DNA from: Leishmania donovani
Lineage: Eukaryota > Euglenozoa > Kinetoplastea > Trypanosomatida > Trypanosomatidae
NCBI RefSeq assembly: GCF_000227135.1
Contig: NC_018261.1
Location: 1,436,355 to 1,500,354 of the forward strand
Length of the DNA stretch: 64,000 nt
Direction of reading: 5' to 3'
The position numbers were made by a program, and so were the translations under genes. The notes below the pieces were generated by a model. That model worked only from the letters and a program-made list of their open reading frames with translations. It was not told the DNA's origin and searched no databases. The stretch's first letter is position 1. Every line of letters starts with the position of its first letter. Of this stretch, positions 32,294 through 40,747 are shown piece by piece.

Positions 32294-33955
32294 ATGAATG
32301 GCACTCGGCGGTTCTCGGCGGCACCGGTGAACTTCGACCGCTTCATCGCGCTCACCCGCTCGTACTCTCGCAGTTTGTCTCCTGACAGAGAGCTTGATCA
32401 AATGCTGCGGCCGTTCCAGGGCCGGGCAACGGCATCGACGAGCGCTGCCACTCGCGAGTCTACAGCCAGTAGAGTGGCGACTCCGCAAGCGCGCCATCAG
32501 CAGATGCGCAAGGGTGAGCTCATCTACAAGGAGTTTGTTTCGACGGAGGCGCGAGACGGGAAGCCGTACTGCGGGACCGCCCAATCCGTTTCCATGACGC
32601 AGAGCATGACGGCGGCCAATACAGTTTCCTCCGCTCGTGCCGCCACATCAACGCCGCGCAGTGTCTCCGGCGGCGCCGCCGCGTCGACCTCTGCTGTTTC
32701 GACAGGCTTCTCTTACCTCGTCCTCGACGGCTGCTCGTTTGGGGAGGAGACACAGGAGCTGAGGCCGGGCTCGTACTCTGCAGACGAAGTGGACCCCCTC
32801 CTTCAAGCGGCCATGCAGCTGGGCAGCCCCCTCTACGACCCTGTCAAGCGGCAGTTTGTGTGCTGGCAGCTACACGTTCTCGAGAAGCGTCCACGCGCTG
32901 CCTACGGCGATGTGGAAGGCGTCAGTTGCGACTTCTGCGGCCACACCGATTGGCTCGATGGATTGGCCGAGCGAGCGACGACCTCTCCTTCAGCGAGCGG
33001 AACGGTGGTGAATGATGAAGGGAAAAAGGATGCCACGGCGCCCTCAGCAGCAGCATCTTTCACTGCGCACGCGCGCTTTTTCTACAACTGCTCCGCCTGC
33101 CAGGTGGACATATGTCAGGCGTGCTTGGAGGAGGTGCGGTCTGATGAGCGTCTTCACGTGCCATGCTTTCAGTGTCAGCGCTGCGGAGGCTACGAAACGC
33201 GCCAGAATGCGCCGTTGCATCGGTGTGCGGAGTTGACCCTGATCTCAGACGACGACGAAAGGCGCACAGGGGTGCAGGCGTTGCTGACATCGCCGAGCAG
33301 AAACGCGGATGCTTCACAGGCACTGCCGGCGGCACCCGCGACGACGTCTCCAAAGTGCAGGGGCGTGCCGGCCGGAAGGCCCGTACGTCTCGGCCTCTGC
33401 CGACGATACCAGCAAGCGGCGAAAGGGGTGGCGGCGCGAGACACAGAGATCGCTGCCCATGCCGGGAAGATCGCCAACTCGGCTCCTCACCGAAAACGCA
33501 AGCGATCTTCTCCGGAAAGAGTCCCCGTGGCAAAGCAGCGACCCGAGAAGACGACCAACGACACCGCAGAGGTGTTTCTTGTCGGTGACGTCACCGACAA
33601 GTCATGCCGGAAAGTGAAGCCAGCGTCTGCGAGCGCTCTGCCGAAACCTGCGCCAGCAAAGCAGGAAGGGGACGACGGAGACGGCGACGCGTCACGAGCC
33701 CTTATGGAGGCTGCAATTCTCCCCTTCGCGGGATACGAAGTGCACCTCACCCCTCGCACCGCGGAGGAGGTGGGCGAAGTGGACCGTATCGCCAGGGAAC
33801 AGCACCTCGTATGCTCACCGCTACCGTCGCTGGCGAAGACATGTGTGTTCAACTTCGCCACGCGCCTCGCTGCCGAGACTTGCGTCGATCGCGCCACTGC
33901 GGCATCGCTGGACGCCATCCTGAAGCGGAGGGTGAAACCTGTGTGCCGCACGTGA
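32294..33955 (+). CDS. Zinc-finger protein with a split ZZ-like domain
   Basis: A 553-residue protein, unrecognised by name. The N-terminal 140 residues are Ser/Thr/Ala-rich and probably disordered. A folded region follows (about 140-311) with clustered cysteines: CDFC (212-215), CSACQVDICQAC (266-277), then CFQCQRC (291-297) and HRC (309-311). The segment RFFYNCSACQVDICQACLEE closely resembles the second half of ZZ or C1-like zinc fingers, while CDFC fits the first pair, separated by about 50 low-complexity residues. The later Cys/His cluster could form a second site. The C-terminal part carries basic, nuclear-localisation-like HRKRKRS and ends with a small globular stretch. ZZ domains bind proteins such as histone tails or N-degrons; the role here is unknown. 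The gene contains a 24-nt perfect palindrome. Confidence 0.85.
   Translation: MNGTRRFSAAPVNFDRFIALTRSYSRSLSPDRELDQMLRPFQGRATASTSAATRESTASRVATPQARHQQMRKGELIYKEFVSTEARDGKPYCGTAQSVSMTQSMTAANTVSSARAATSTPRSVSGGAAASTSAVSTGFSYLVLDGCSFGEETQELRPGSYSADEVDPLLQAAMQLGSPLYDPVKRQFVCWQLHVLEKRPRAAYGDVEGVSCDFCGHTDWLDGLAERATTSPSASGTVVNDEGKKDATAPSAAASFTAHARFFYNCSACQVDICQACLEEVRSDERLHVPCFQCQRCGGYETRQNAPLHRCAELTLISDDDERRTGVQALLTSPSRNADASQALPAAPATTSPKCRGVPAGRPVRLGLCRRYQQAAKGVAARDTEIAAHAGKIANSAPHRKRKRSSPERVPVAKQRPEKTTNDTAEVFLVGDVTDKSCRKVKPASASALPKPAPAKQEGDDGDGDASRALMEAAILPFAGYEVHLTPRTAEEVGEVDRIAREQHLVCSPLPSLAKTCVFNFATRLAAETCVDRATAASLDAILKRRVKPVCRT
33578..33601. repeat. 24-nt perfect palindrome inside the zinc-finger gene
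   Basis: Positions 33578-33589 (cttgtcggtgac) are the exact reverse complement of 33590-33601, with no spacer and the centre at GACGTC. It lies in the coding region of the zinc-finger gene (encoding LVGDVTDK) and would form a 12-bp stem if extruded. Confidence 0.95.
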
Positions 33956-34851
33956 CCTACTTTTTCAGCTCCCTGTTCGACCCTTGTCTAGGTGCCGTGC
34001 CGGGCGCACGTGGCGGTGTACTCGGGTGTCGGCGAAAGGTGTGCACCGGTACGTAAGCGTGAGCTTCCATTTTTTTTTCGCTCGCTGTTGTGTGCCGCCG
34101 TCGCGGCTCATTTGATCTGGTGAACGGACGCGGTCTCGCGCATGGTGCAGTGGCGTCGTTTGGCTGTGCTAGTGGGTATACGCGCCGTCTACGCGCAGGC
34201 GATCGAGAGGAGAAAGGGAACGTGCATATCAAGGAATGATGTCGCCGCGCTGTGGTTGGCTGTTCGCAAGCCTAGGCCATCGCTGATAGCGGCTATGGAG
34301 GGGTCAGATGGTCACTACGTGGAGCTTAAGTGTGTTTCTGGGAGTGGAGATGGAGGCGCCACTTCTGATAATGCTCGCCTTGGAAACAGAGAGGTGCATC
34401 GGTGATCCTGCGCAATTCGCTCTAGAGCGGATGCCCACTGCCGTTTGTACCCGAATGCCCTCCCTCTCTTTGCCCCCTTCAGCTGCTCTCATCTCTCCTC
34501 ATTTTTCTGCCTGTGCCTCTCGCGGTATCCCTCTCTCACTGCCTCTATCTGGAACTGAGGGTGTGCTGACGCCGCAACGCTTGTCTCATGTCTGTGTGTG
34601 CGTGTGTGCCCGCATTTGACGTTTTCTCTTTTCATTTTCTCAAGTCTGAACGACTCAAGCGAGTTTGGTGCGTTGCCCTTGCCTTTAGGCCGCGCTTCAT
34701 CCCCACTTCTCCCCCTCCCCGCTCCGCCGTCGTCGCTTCCATTGCTTGCGGTGTCGTTCTTGTGGCGGTATTTCGATTGGGTCCGTGTGCACCCCTCAAA
34801 GGGCCACGAAGAGCAAGCGCGTGTACATGCTCGAGATTGGATGAACAGAAA
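33956..34851. other. 0.9 kb intergenic/UTR region
   Basis: No gene. The 5' flank of the actin-related gene has a CT-rich tract (34690-34735) with a possible acceptor AG near 34801. Two upstream ATGs (34827 and 34841) would then precede the main start; the first opens a 5-codon ORF ending at 34844. Confidence 0.7.
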
Positions 34852-36120
34852 ATGTCTGTGGTGGAAGTTGGTACGTTTAACGTCCGTGCGGGCTACATCG
34901 GCGACGCGACGTGCACCCGGTGTGTGCCGGCACTGCGCGCCGCGGCCGCCCCAGAGGAGGTGGATCTCATCTCGCTTCTGTACGCCGCCGGCAAGAGCCT
35001 CGATGCGGTGCCGCTGCCGTCGTCTTCCGACTTTGCGAACGAGGAAGCAGGAGGGCCTGCCGACCCCTTGCTGAGTCAAGGCAGTGGCGCACACTCAAAC
35101 GCGCTTCTACCGCTGTGGAGTCTACGCCAAGTGGAGAGCTATCCGAAGGCGCACATAGACTCACTGCGTCGACTAAAGCGGGACGTGTTGGAGAACGCTG
35201 AGCAGGACCCGCTCTGCCTCGTCTTGCCCGAGGTCTGGCACGAGCGGATAGACGTGTTGGAGGCGCTGTTTCAGCTCATCCTCGAGGCCCCAGGCCTCAC
35301 GACGGCTCTCTACTGCATGCGCCCTAGTGTGGGATGGACTTTTGCGTCTGGCGCCGCCTCGAGCATCGTGCTGGATGTGGGGCACAGCCGCACAACTGTT
35401 ACTGCTGTCTTGGATGGCTATGCACTGCGCCACTCCGTTGACACGATCCCCGTCGGCGGTGACGCCGTCACGGCCCAGTACAGCGAGCTGCTCAGCAAGC
35501 ACCGACCCGTCGTCGAGGCGGCCGCGCCAGCGTTGTCACATAGCACGGTGCGAGAGATTTACTGGCGTGATTGGGTGGCCGATGTAAAGCACTGCTTGGC
35601 ACGCGTGCTGCCGTATCAGGGCGACACCGGCGGTGTCGCGTCTGCTGCAGGGAAGGGGTCTGCGTCAACAGCAGTCAAGGAGGCCACCGTGCGCGCTGTA
35701 ACAGACTTGCAGGCGCCGGATGGCACACGAGTGCATCTTGACGAGCGCACAGCTGCTCTCCCGTTCGAGGTGTTCTTCAGCGCAACCGGCGACGAGAAAC
35801 GGAACGTGGCGACTCTGATGGCCATGTGCAAGCGACGGATGGACCCGGAGTGGCAGCTGCACACAGTGCCGCACTTGCTTGCTGGTGCCGGCAGCCTTGT
35901 GCCGGGCTTCCGCGACCGCGTGGTTGGGGAGCTGAAGGCACAGGATTCCTCCTACTTCCGCTATGAACGGGATGGGGTGCTGAACGTGGCGCAGACCGCC
36001 GATGGTGCGTGGGTGGGGGCGTCCATGGCCGCCTCCAGCTCGTCCTTTGAACCACTCTGGGTGACACGGGGGGAATGGGCTGAGGAGGGCGCCTCGGTGC
36101 TGTACCGCAAGCTCTTCTAG
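34852..36120 (+). CDS. Actin-related protein, possibly ARP4-like
   Basis: A 422-residue divergent member of the actin superfamily. The N-terminus MSVVEVGTFNVRAGYIGD aligns with the first phosphate-binding strand-turn of actins and ARPs. SSIVLDVGHSRTTVTAVLDGYAL (171-192 region) matches phosphate loop 2, and VGGDAVTAQYSELL follows the actin order. The C-terminus PHLLAGAGSLVPGF, then SSSFEPLWVTRGEWAEEGASVLYRKLF, matches the adenosine-binding region and the actin C-terminal WI-x-EY...RKCF pattern. Segments of about 60 residues near 30-90 and 230-260 are family-specific insertions. The AGY and GGDAVTAQ contexts recall nuclear ARP4/BAF53, a subunit of chromatin remodellers and NuA4-type acetyltransferases, but the subfamily is an inference. 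The start is the first ATG giving the actin N-terminus; an upstream extension of 88 codons is UTR-like. Confidence 0.85.
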   Translation: MSVVEVGTFNVRAGYIGDATCTRCVPALRAAAAPEEVDLISLLYAAGKSLDAVPLPSSSDFANEEAGGPADPLLSQGSGAHSNALLPLWSLRQVESYPKAHIDSLRRLKRDVLENAEQDPLCLVLPEVWHERIDVLEALFQLILEAPGLTTALYCMRPSVGWTFASGAASSIVLDVGHSRTTVTAVLDGYALRHSVDTIPVGGDAVTAQYSELLSKHRPVVEAAAPALSHSTVREIYWRDWVADVKHCLARVLPYQGDTGGVASAAGKGSASTAVKEATVRAVTDLQAPDGTRVHLDERTAALPFEVFFSATGDEKRNVATLMAMCKRRMDPEWQLHTVPHLLAGAGSLVPGFRDRVVGELKAQDSSYFRYERDGVLNVAQTADGAWVGASMAASSSSFEPLWVTRGEWAEEGASVLYRKLF

Positions 36121-37013
36121 AGCGCGGTTTTCCATGGAGGCGCATAGCAAAGAGAGAGAATAAACGAAAGAGCTGCGTGAACTCCTCACGGCGGACTCGT
36201 CCCCTCATCCCCACCTCCTTCTTTCCCTCTCCGCATCTTTCCGGCTGCTTCCCTGCGAATGTGTCAGACGGGGTACGAGGCCAAAACGAATGGCCCCTGT
36301 CGCTGTGCTTTCTAGAAGTGCGTGCTTGCCCTGTCGTCAGCATCTTCTGCCTTTTTGATTGTGCCGTGAAGAGGACGAAGATGCCATGAATGTGTTCCTT
36401 GTTGTTAGGTTGAACAACACAGAGTTCACCTTTGCCTGCTCATGTGGAGTGTGTGCGCACGCCTGTGTCGGCGTATGCGGCACCTCTACCTTTTTTTTTC
36501 GTATCTTATTCTTCTTAATCTGTCGTGCTCGGCCGCATGCCAGTTCTTGACATCTCGCGGAAGAACGACACTCTGACAAACGCTCGATATATATATCTAT
36601 GAGTGCTCCGCCGCGCTGCCCATCCTTCGTTGACGGTGTCTGCTCGTTTACCTGCCGCTGTTTCTCTCTCGATCGGAGAGTGTGTGCGTAATGCCGAATG
36701 AGCGGCCAACCGAAACCGGCGCAGTATGGGCGTCTGAAGCACAGTGCGAGCCCGGCGAGGTCGCAATGCGCCAAGCGGGCAGAGCGAAGCGGGGTGGTCT
36801 CTTTTCCTTCTCCCTCCCTTCCTTCCCACTAGGACTGAGACGTGCATGCTAGCCGCATCAGCTGCTGCTCTCCTTCCGTCCCCGGCTGCGTGCGACTTAC
36901 AGCGTGATGTGACACCCTATTCTCCTTCTTATCGCGGCCTTTCGTGTTTCTCCTTCGATTCTGCTTTCCGCTGCTCGCCCCTCTCCTCCCCCTTCCCACA
37001 ACCAAAAACAAAA
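36121..37013. other. 0.9 kb intergenic/UTR region
   Basis: No gene. It includes a short TA-rich run near 36586-36600 and CT-rich DNA at 36930-37000 before the next start. Confidence 0.75.
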
Positions 37014-38162
37014 ATGTTGGGTCTGCCCCGTGCGGTGCGCGGAGGGACACGCGCGCTCCTCCGACAACCTTTGTGCGCAGCGGTGAACCGTACTTCCGTC
37101 TTTGGAAGCCCTTCCTATCTTTCGTTCAAGTCGCCGCCGCCGCCGTCTTCCCCCCTCCCCTCACGCACAACAACCGCGTTGGCCCACAAGCGGCCGACTC
37201 CAGCCCCTTTTTGTGGCGTGACGAAGCCTTTTCTGCATCACCGAAGAGACGTAATTTCAGCGGCTCCCGCGATGTCGCCGAGACGCACCGGGGCAGTCGC
37301 GGTGATGGAGCGCCGCAGTGAATGGCTGGCTTCGTTGCGCTCCACGTTGCCTCAGTTTAGCAAGCGTTCCGCCGCGCCACTGGAGCGTGGGCAAGCCGCT
37401 GCCATTCTCGGCTCTGCACCCCGACGCACTCTGGAAGAAGCCGTTAGCTCTCACAACACCACGTCCTCTTTGCTGTTGCCATCCCAGTGGCGTGAGCAGG
37501 CCACGCAGCGGCTCATCACCACCCTGCATGGCATCGTGCCGCCGCTGCAGGTGCAGCAGACAGATTATTTTCTCTGCTCCCTCATCCACCCCTCCTATGT
37601 GCAGGTGAGCACAATGCGCTGTGAGAGTGACGCGTTGCGCAGAAGGGTGCAGCAAGAGCTTCGTCGGACTGTCTGCATGCCGCTGGAGTTGACGATGACT
37701 GGATCCAAGAGTCTGCGCCTTCTGCGGGAGTTGACCCACTACGTCGAGCAAGGTGCGGCAGCTGCAGCCGCATCCGCACGGGCGAGAGCAACTCTACCGG
37801 CTGCGCCAGTAGCTGAAAAAAGCGAGGAGCGATATCCGTCGTGTGGGCCGGCGTCGTGGTCGTCTTACCCTCTCGATGCCTCGTGGCCAGAGCTGAACGG
37901 CGCAGACAGTACCGCATTTGTGCAGGCGTTCCGGCGGGCTGGGCTCGAGTCCCTTGTGCTCTACGACAAGAGCTTCTTCGCTCCCTCTCCGACCTCTACG
38001 GATATCAATGGCACCGGATCTGCCGAGGTCTCCTTGGCCGCCTTCACCGCCCTGTGCGGCAGCATTGAACTCGTCTCTGGGTGGTCCAGCTTGTTGCAGT
38101 TTGTGGACCGCGTGGCCGGCGAGCAGCGTGGCCTCGAACGCACTACTGACGACCACGAGTAG
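37014..38162 (+). CDS. Probable mitochondrial protein, possible degenerate RNase III fold
   Basis: A 382-residue protein. The N-terminus MLGLPRAVRGGTRALLRQPL is a good mitochondrial presequence, followed by about 60 low-complexity residues. A helical core covers about 95-250. Within it DYFLCSLIHPSYVQ (184-197) resembles the ALTHPSY motif of RNase III domains, and about 30 residues later MPLELTMTGSKSLRLLREL sits where RNase III has its LEFLGDAVL signature. The acidic catalytic residues of that signature are not preserved here. Trypanosomatid mitochondria contain several such pseudo-RNase III proteins, in the editosome (KREPB class) and in the mitoribosome (mL44-like), so a structural role in one of these is plausible but unproven. 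The open frame runs 90 codons further upstream into a CT-rich UTR; 37014 directly follows AACAAAAACAAAA and gives the presequence. Confidence 0.8.
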   Translation: MLGLPRAVRGGTRALLRQPLCAAVNRTSVFGSPSYLSFKSPPPPSSPLPSRTTTALAHKRPTPAPFCGVTKPFLHHRRDVISAAPAMSPRRTGAVAVMERRSEWLASLRSTLPQFSKRSAAPLERGQAAAILGSAPRRTLEEAVSSHNTTSSLLLPSQWREQATQRLITTLHGIVPPLQVQQTDYFLCSLIHPSYVQVSTMRCESDALRRRVQQELRRTVCMPLELTMTGSKSLRLLRELTHYVEQGAAAAAASARARATLPAAPVAEKSEERYPSCGPASWSSYPLDASWPELNGADSTAFVQAFRRAGLESLVLYDKSFFAPSPTSTDINGTGSAEVSLAAFTALCGSIELVSGWSSLLQFVDRVAGEQRGLERTTDDHE

Positions 38163-38965
38163 GAGGGTGGCTGTGCTGGTGCGCGTGCGGTGGTACCGTC
38201 GCTTCGGCGTCCGCTTTTGTCCCTCTCTCATGCCGTTTGTTGTATGCCAGGCTGGTTTCATGCGCACCTTTCGCCGGCGGGGGTAGGAGAACGGACAGCA
38301 TGGCACAGAGGAGTCATATCGCTTCCACGGCCAACGGCAATAATGGTCGCAGGAATGCGGCGGTGGGTGGACGCGCGCATGCGACGCGGCGGCAGGACGC
38401 GGATCAAGGAATGAAAAGCATTACGTGCGCTTGCAGCGGCATGTTACACATGCCCTGTGTGCTGCGGCTGCTCCAGTCATGAGTTTACGAGGACATGCGT
38501 GCTTCGGTGACGTTCCTGCGCGCTCTTCCGTAAGGCTGCAACCGTCTGCCTCTTTTCTTTCCCGCGTACGTGCACCCTCTCTCACACACACAGAGCCGCC
38601 CGGTCTTTCCTGTCTACACCTTTCTCTCTCACTTGTTGGCATCTCAACTCCGACTGTAAATCCGTGGCGCACAGGAGAGTGTTTCACTTTTCTCTACCCC
38701 AACTGCACTTGCTCGAGGAGGAGCGGCGGCGCTGCGCGCTGCTTGTTCGCCACATGCTACTGACCCCATCGCCTCTTCCCTTTTCAATGTACTCCACACC
38801 TGTGCCCCCTTCCCTGTCCTTTCTATGTTGCTGCGCCTCCACCCCCCTTCCTACAACTGTGCGCCTTACATCCGCACCCCCTCTTCATCCGCTGCAGCTG
38901 CCGAACATCTCTGGGGCTGTTGACTGTGAGCCTCAGGGAAGAGAGAAACACGAACCAAGTTAATC
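38163..38965. other. 0.8 kb intergenic/UTR region
   Basis: No gene. The right half (38770-38895) is a long CT-rich tract leading to the splice acceptor of the mutase gene. Confidence 0.75.
38790..38897 (+). promoter_or_regulatory. Likely trans-splice acceptor, PGM2-type mutase
   Basis: An extended pyrimidine-rich stretch ends in GCTGCAG, with the AG at 38896-38897. The next ATG is the gene start at 38966. Confidence 0.65.
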
Positions 38966-40747
38966 ATGTTATCCCTCGATGCGAAGGTGGAGCAGTGGCT
39001 GGCCTGGGACCGTGATCCGGCTACGCGTCAGGTGATCGAATCCCTGGCAGCCGAGAAGGACACGGCGGAGCTGCGACGCCGCCTCGAGACGCGCATGAAG
39101 TTCAGCACCGCCGGCCTGCGGTCTACCATGGGGGCCGGAAGCGCTCACATGAATCGTCTCACGGTGCTGCAGACGGCTCAGGGGCTGGCGGCGTACGTGA
39201 AGCAACAGTTCGCCCCCGCGGAGCTCTCGCGCGGCGTCGTCATCGGCTACGATGGGCGACATCACAGCCGCGAGTTTGGCGAGATCACAGCCACTGTCAT
39301 GCATCAGCAGGGCATCAAGACGTACCTGTACCGCCACTGCATCCCCACACCGTTTGTGCCGTACGGCGTCAGGTTCTTTAAAGCGTTGGCCGGGGTGATG
39401 GTGACGGCCAGCCACAACCCTAAAGAGTACAACGGCTTAAAGGTGTATTGGTCGAACGGGGCGCAGATTGTCGCCCCGCTGGATGCGTCGATCGCCGCCA
39501 GCATCGAGGCGAACCTCACTCCTCTCGAGTCTTCGTGGGCCCCGTTCACCGCGACCGACCACGTAGACCCGTACGACGTCGTTTTCGAAGACTACTTCGC
39601 CACGCTGCGCTCCTCCTACGCCCCGGCCAGCGACGCGTCCGCCGTGCGCTTCACCTTCACCGCCATGCATGGTGTAGGGACCCGTTTCACGACGCATGGG
39701 CTTCGGCACGTGCTGGGGCTTCCTGCGTCGCACCTCAGTGTTGTGGCAGAGCAAGCCGAGCCGAACCCGGACTTCCCTACCGTGCGCTTCCCGAATCCGG
39801 AGGAGGGCCAGTCGGCGTTAGCCTTGTCCTTTGCAACGGCAGAGACCTACGGCGCTTCCGTCGTGCTTGCGAATGACCCGGATGCCGACCGCCTCGCCGT
39901 GGCGGAGCGTCTTCCCAATGAGGAGGGGTGGCACATATTGACGGGCAACGAGATCGGTGCACTGCTGGGGTGGTGGGCAATGGAGCGAGCGCGGCGGCAG
40001 GGCATCGCGCTCGAGCGCTGCCTGCTGATGTCGACTGTTGTCAGCTCGTGCATCCTCAAGACGATGGCGGCCAGGGAGGGGGCGCAATACTCGGAGACAC
40101 TGACGGGCTTCAAGTTTATGGGCAACAAGGCACTGGAGCGGAAGGCGTCGGAAGGGTTGCAGACGCTCTTTGCGTACGAGGAGGCTATTGGGTTCATGTG
40201 GGGCGAGCGGGTGATGGACAAGGACGGCGTGACGGCTGCGGTCGTTGTCGCCGACCTCGCCTGCTACCTCCGGAAGGAGAGGCGGCGCTCGCTGGTGGAG
40301 CACCTGCAGAGCTTGTACCAGCAGTACGGCTACCATTTCACGCACAGCTCCTACATGATGATAGATGACCCGTCACGGACTAAGGTGCTCTTGCAGAGCA
40401 TCCGTACTGCGGCTTCAGGGGATTACCCCTCTCAGGTGGCGGGGCGGCCAGTAACGCGCGTGGTAGACCTCGCGGCGCAGGTAGACACGGCTGCCCCGTC
40501 TCGACGGCCGTCTCTCGGCAAGACGCCCATGATCACCTTTCACGTGGGCGGCGGCATGAGCATCACTATTCGAGGCAGCGGCACGGAGCCGAAGATCAAG
40601 TGGTACGCCGAGCTGGTGACCAAGGACGCGGCGGGACAGCAGGTGCTGAACGCTTTCGTGGCAAAGGCCGTGCACCAACTTACGCAGCCGCACAAGTTCG
40701 GTCTCGTCATGCGCCCCGAAGACGCGGAGACGTTTAGTAAGCTCTAG
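38966..40747 (+). CDS. Phosphohexomutase, PGM2/phosphopentomutase type
   Basis: A 593-residue alpha-D-phosphohexomutase with all key motifs: the catalytic phosphoserine loop TASHNP (Ser149), the Mg-binding loop DPDADR (304-309), the sugar-binding EEAIGF (405-410) and the phosphate-binding GSGTEPK (537-543). The N-terminal signature KFSTAGLRSTMGAGSAHMNR (45-64) and a length near 590-610 place it with PGM2/PGM2L1-like enzymes rather than with classical phosphoglucomutase 1 or PGlcNAc mutase. These enzymes interconvert hexose 1- and 6-phosphates and, in many species, ribose 1- and 5-phosphates, linking nucleoside salvage to the pentose phosphate pathway. The exact substrate cannot be read from the sequence. 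No C-terminal SKL-type glycosomal signal is present (it ends TFSKL). That end does fit a PTS1 if read as SKL, so glycosomal import is possible and should be considered. Confidence 0.95.
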   Translation: MLSLDAKVEQWLAWDRDPATRQVIESLAAEKDTAELRRRLETRMKFSTAGLRSTMGAGSAHMNRLTVLQTAQGLAAYVKQQFAPAELSRGVVIGYDGRHHSREFGEITATVMHQQGIKTYLYRHCIPTPFVPYGVRFFKALAGVMVTASHNPKEYNGLKVYWSNGAQIVAPLDASIAASIEANLTPLESSWAPFTATDHVDPYDVVFEDYFATLRSSYAPASDASAVRFTFTAMHGVGTRFTTHGLRHVLGLPASHLSVVAEQAEPNPDFPTVRFPNPEEGQSALALSFATAETYGASVVLANDPDADRLAVAERLPNEEGWHILTGNEIGALLGWWAMERARRQGIALERCLLMSTVVSSCILKTMAAREGAQYSETLTGFKFMGNKALERKASEGLQTLFAYEEAIGFMWGERVMDKDGVTAAVVVADLACYLRKERRRSLVEHLQSLYQQYGYHFTHSSYMMIDDPSRTKVLLQSIRTAASGDYPSQVAGRPVTRVVDLAAQVDTAAPSRRPSLGKTPMITFHVGGGMSITIRGSGTEPKIKWYAELVTKDAAGQQVLNAFVAKAVHQLTQPHKFGLVMRPEDAETFSKL

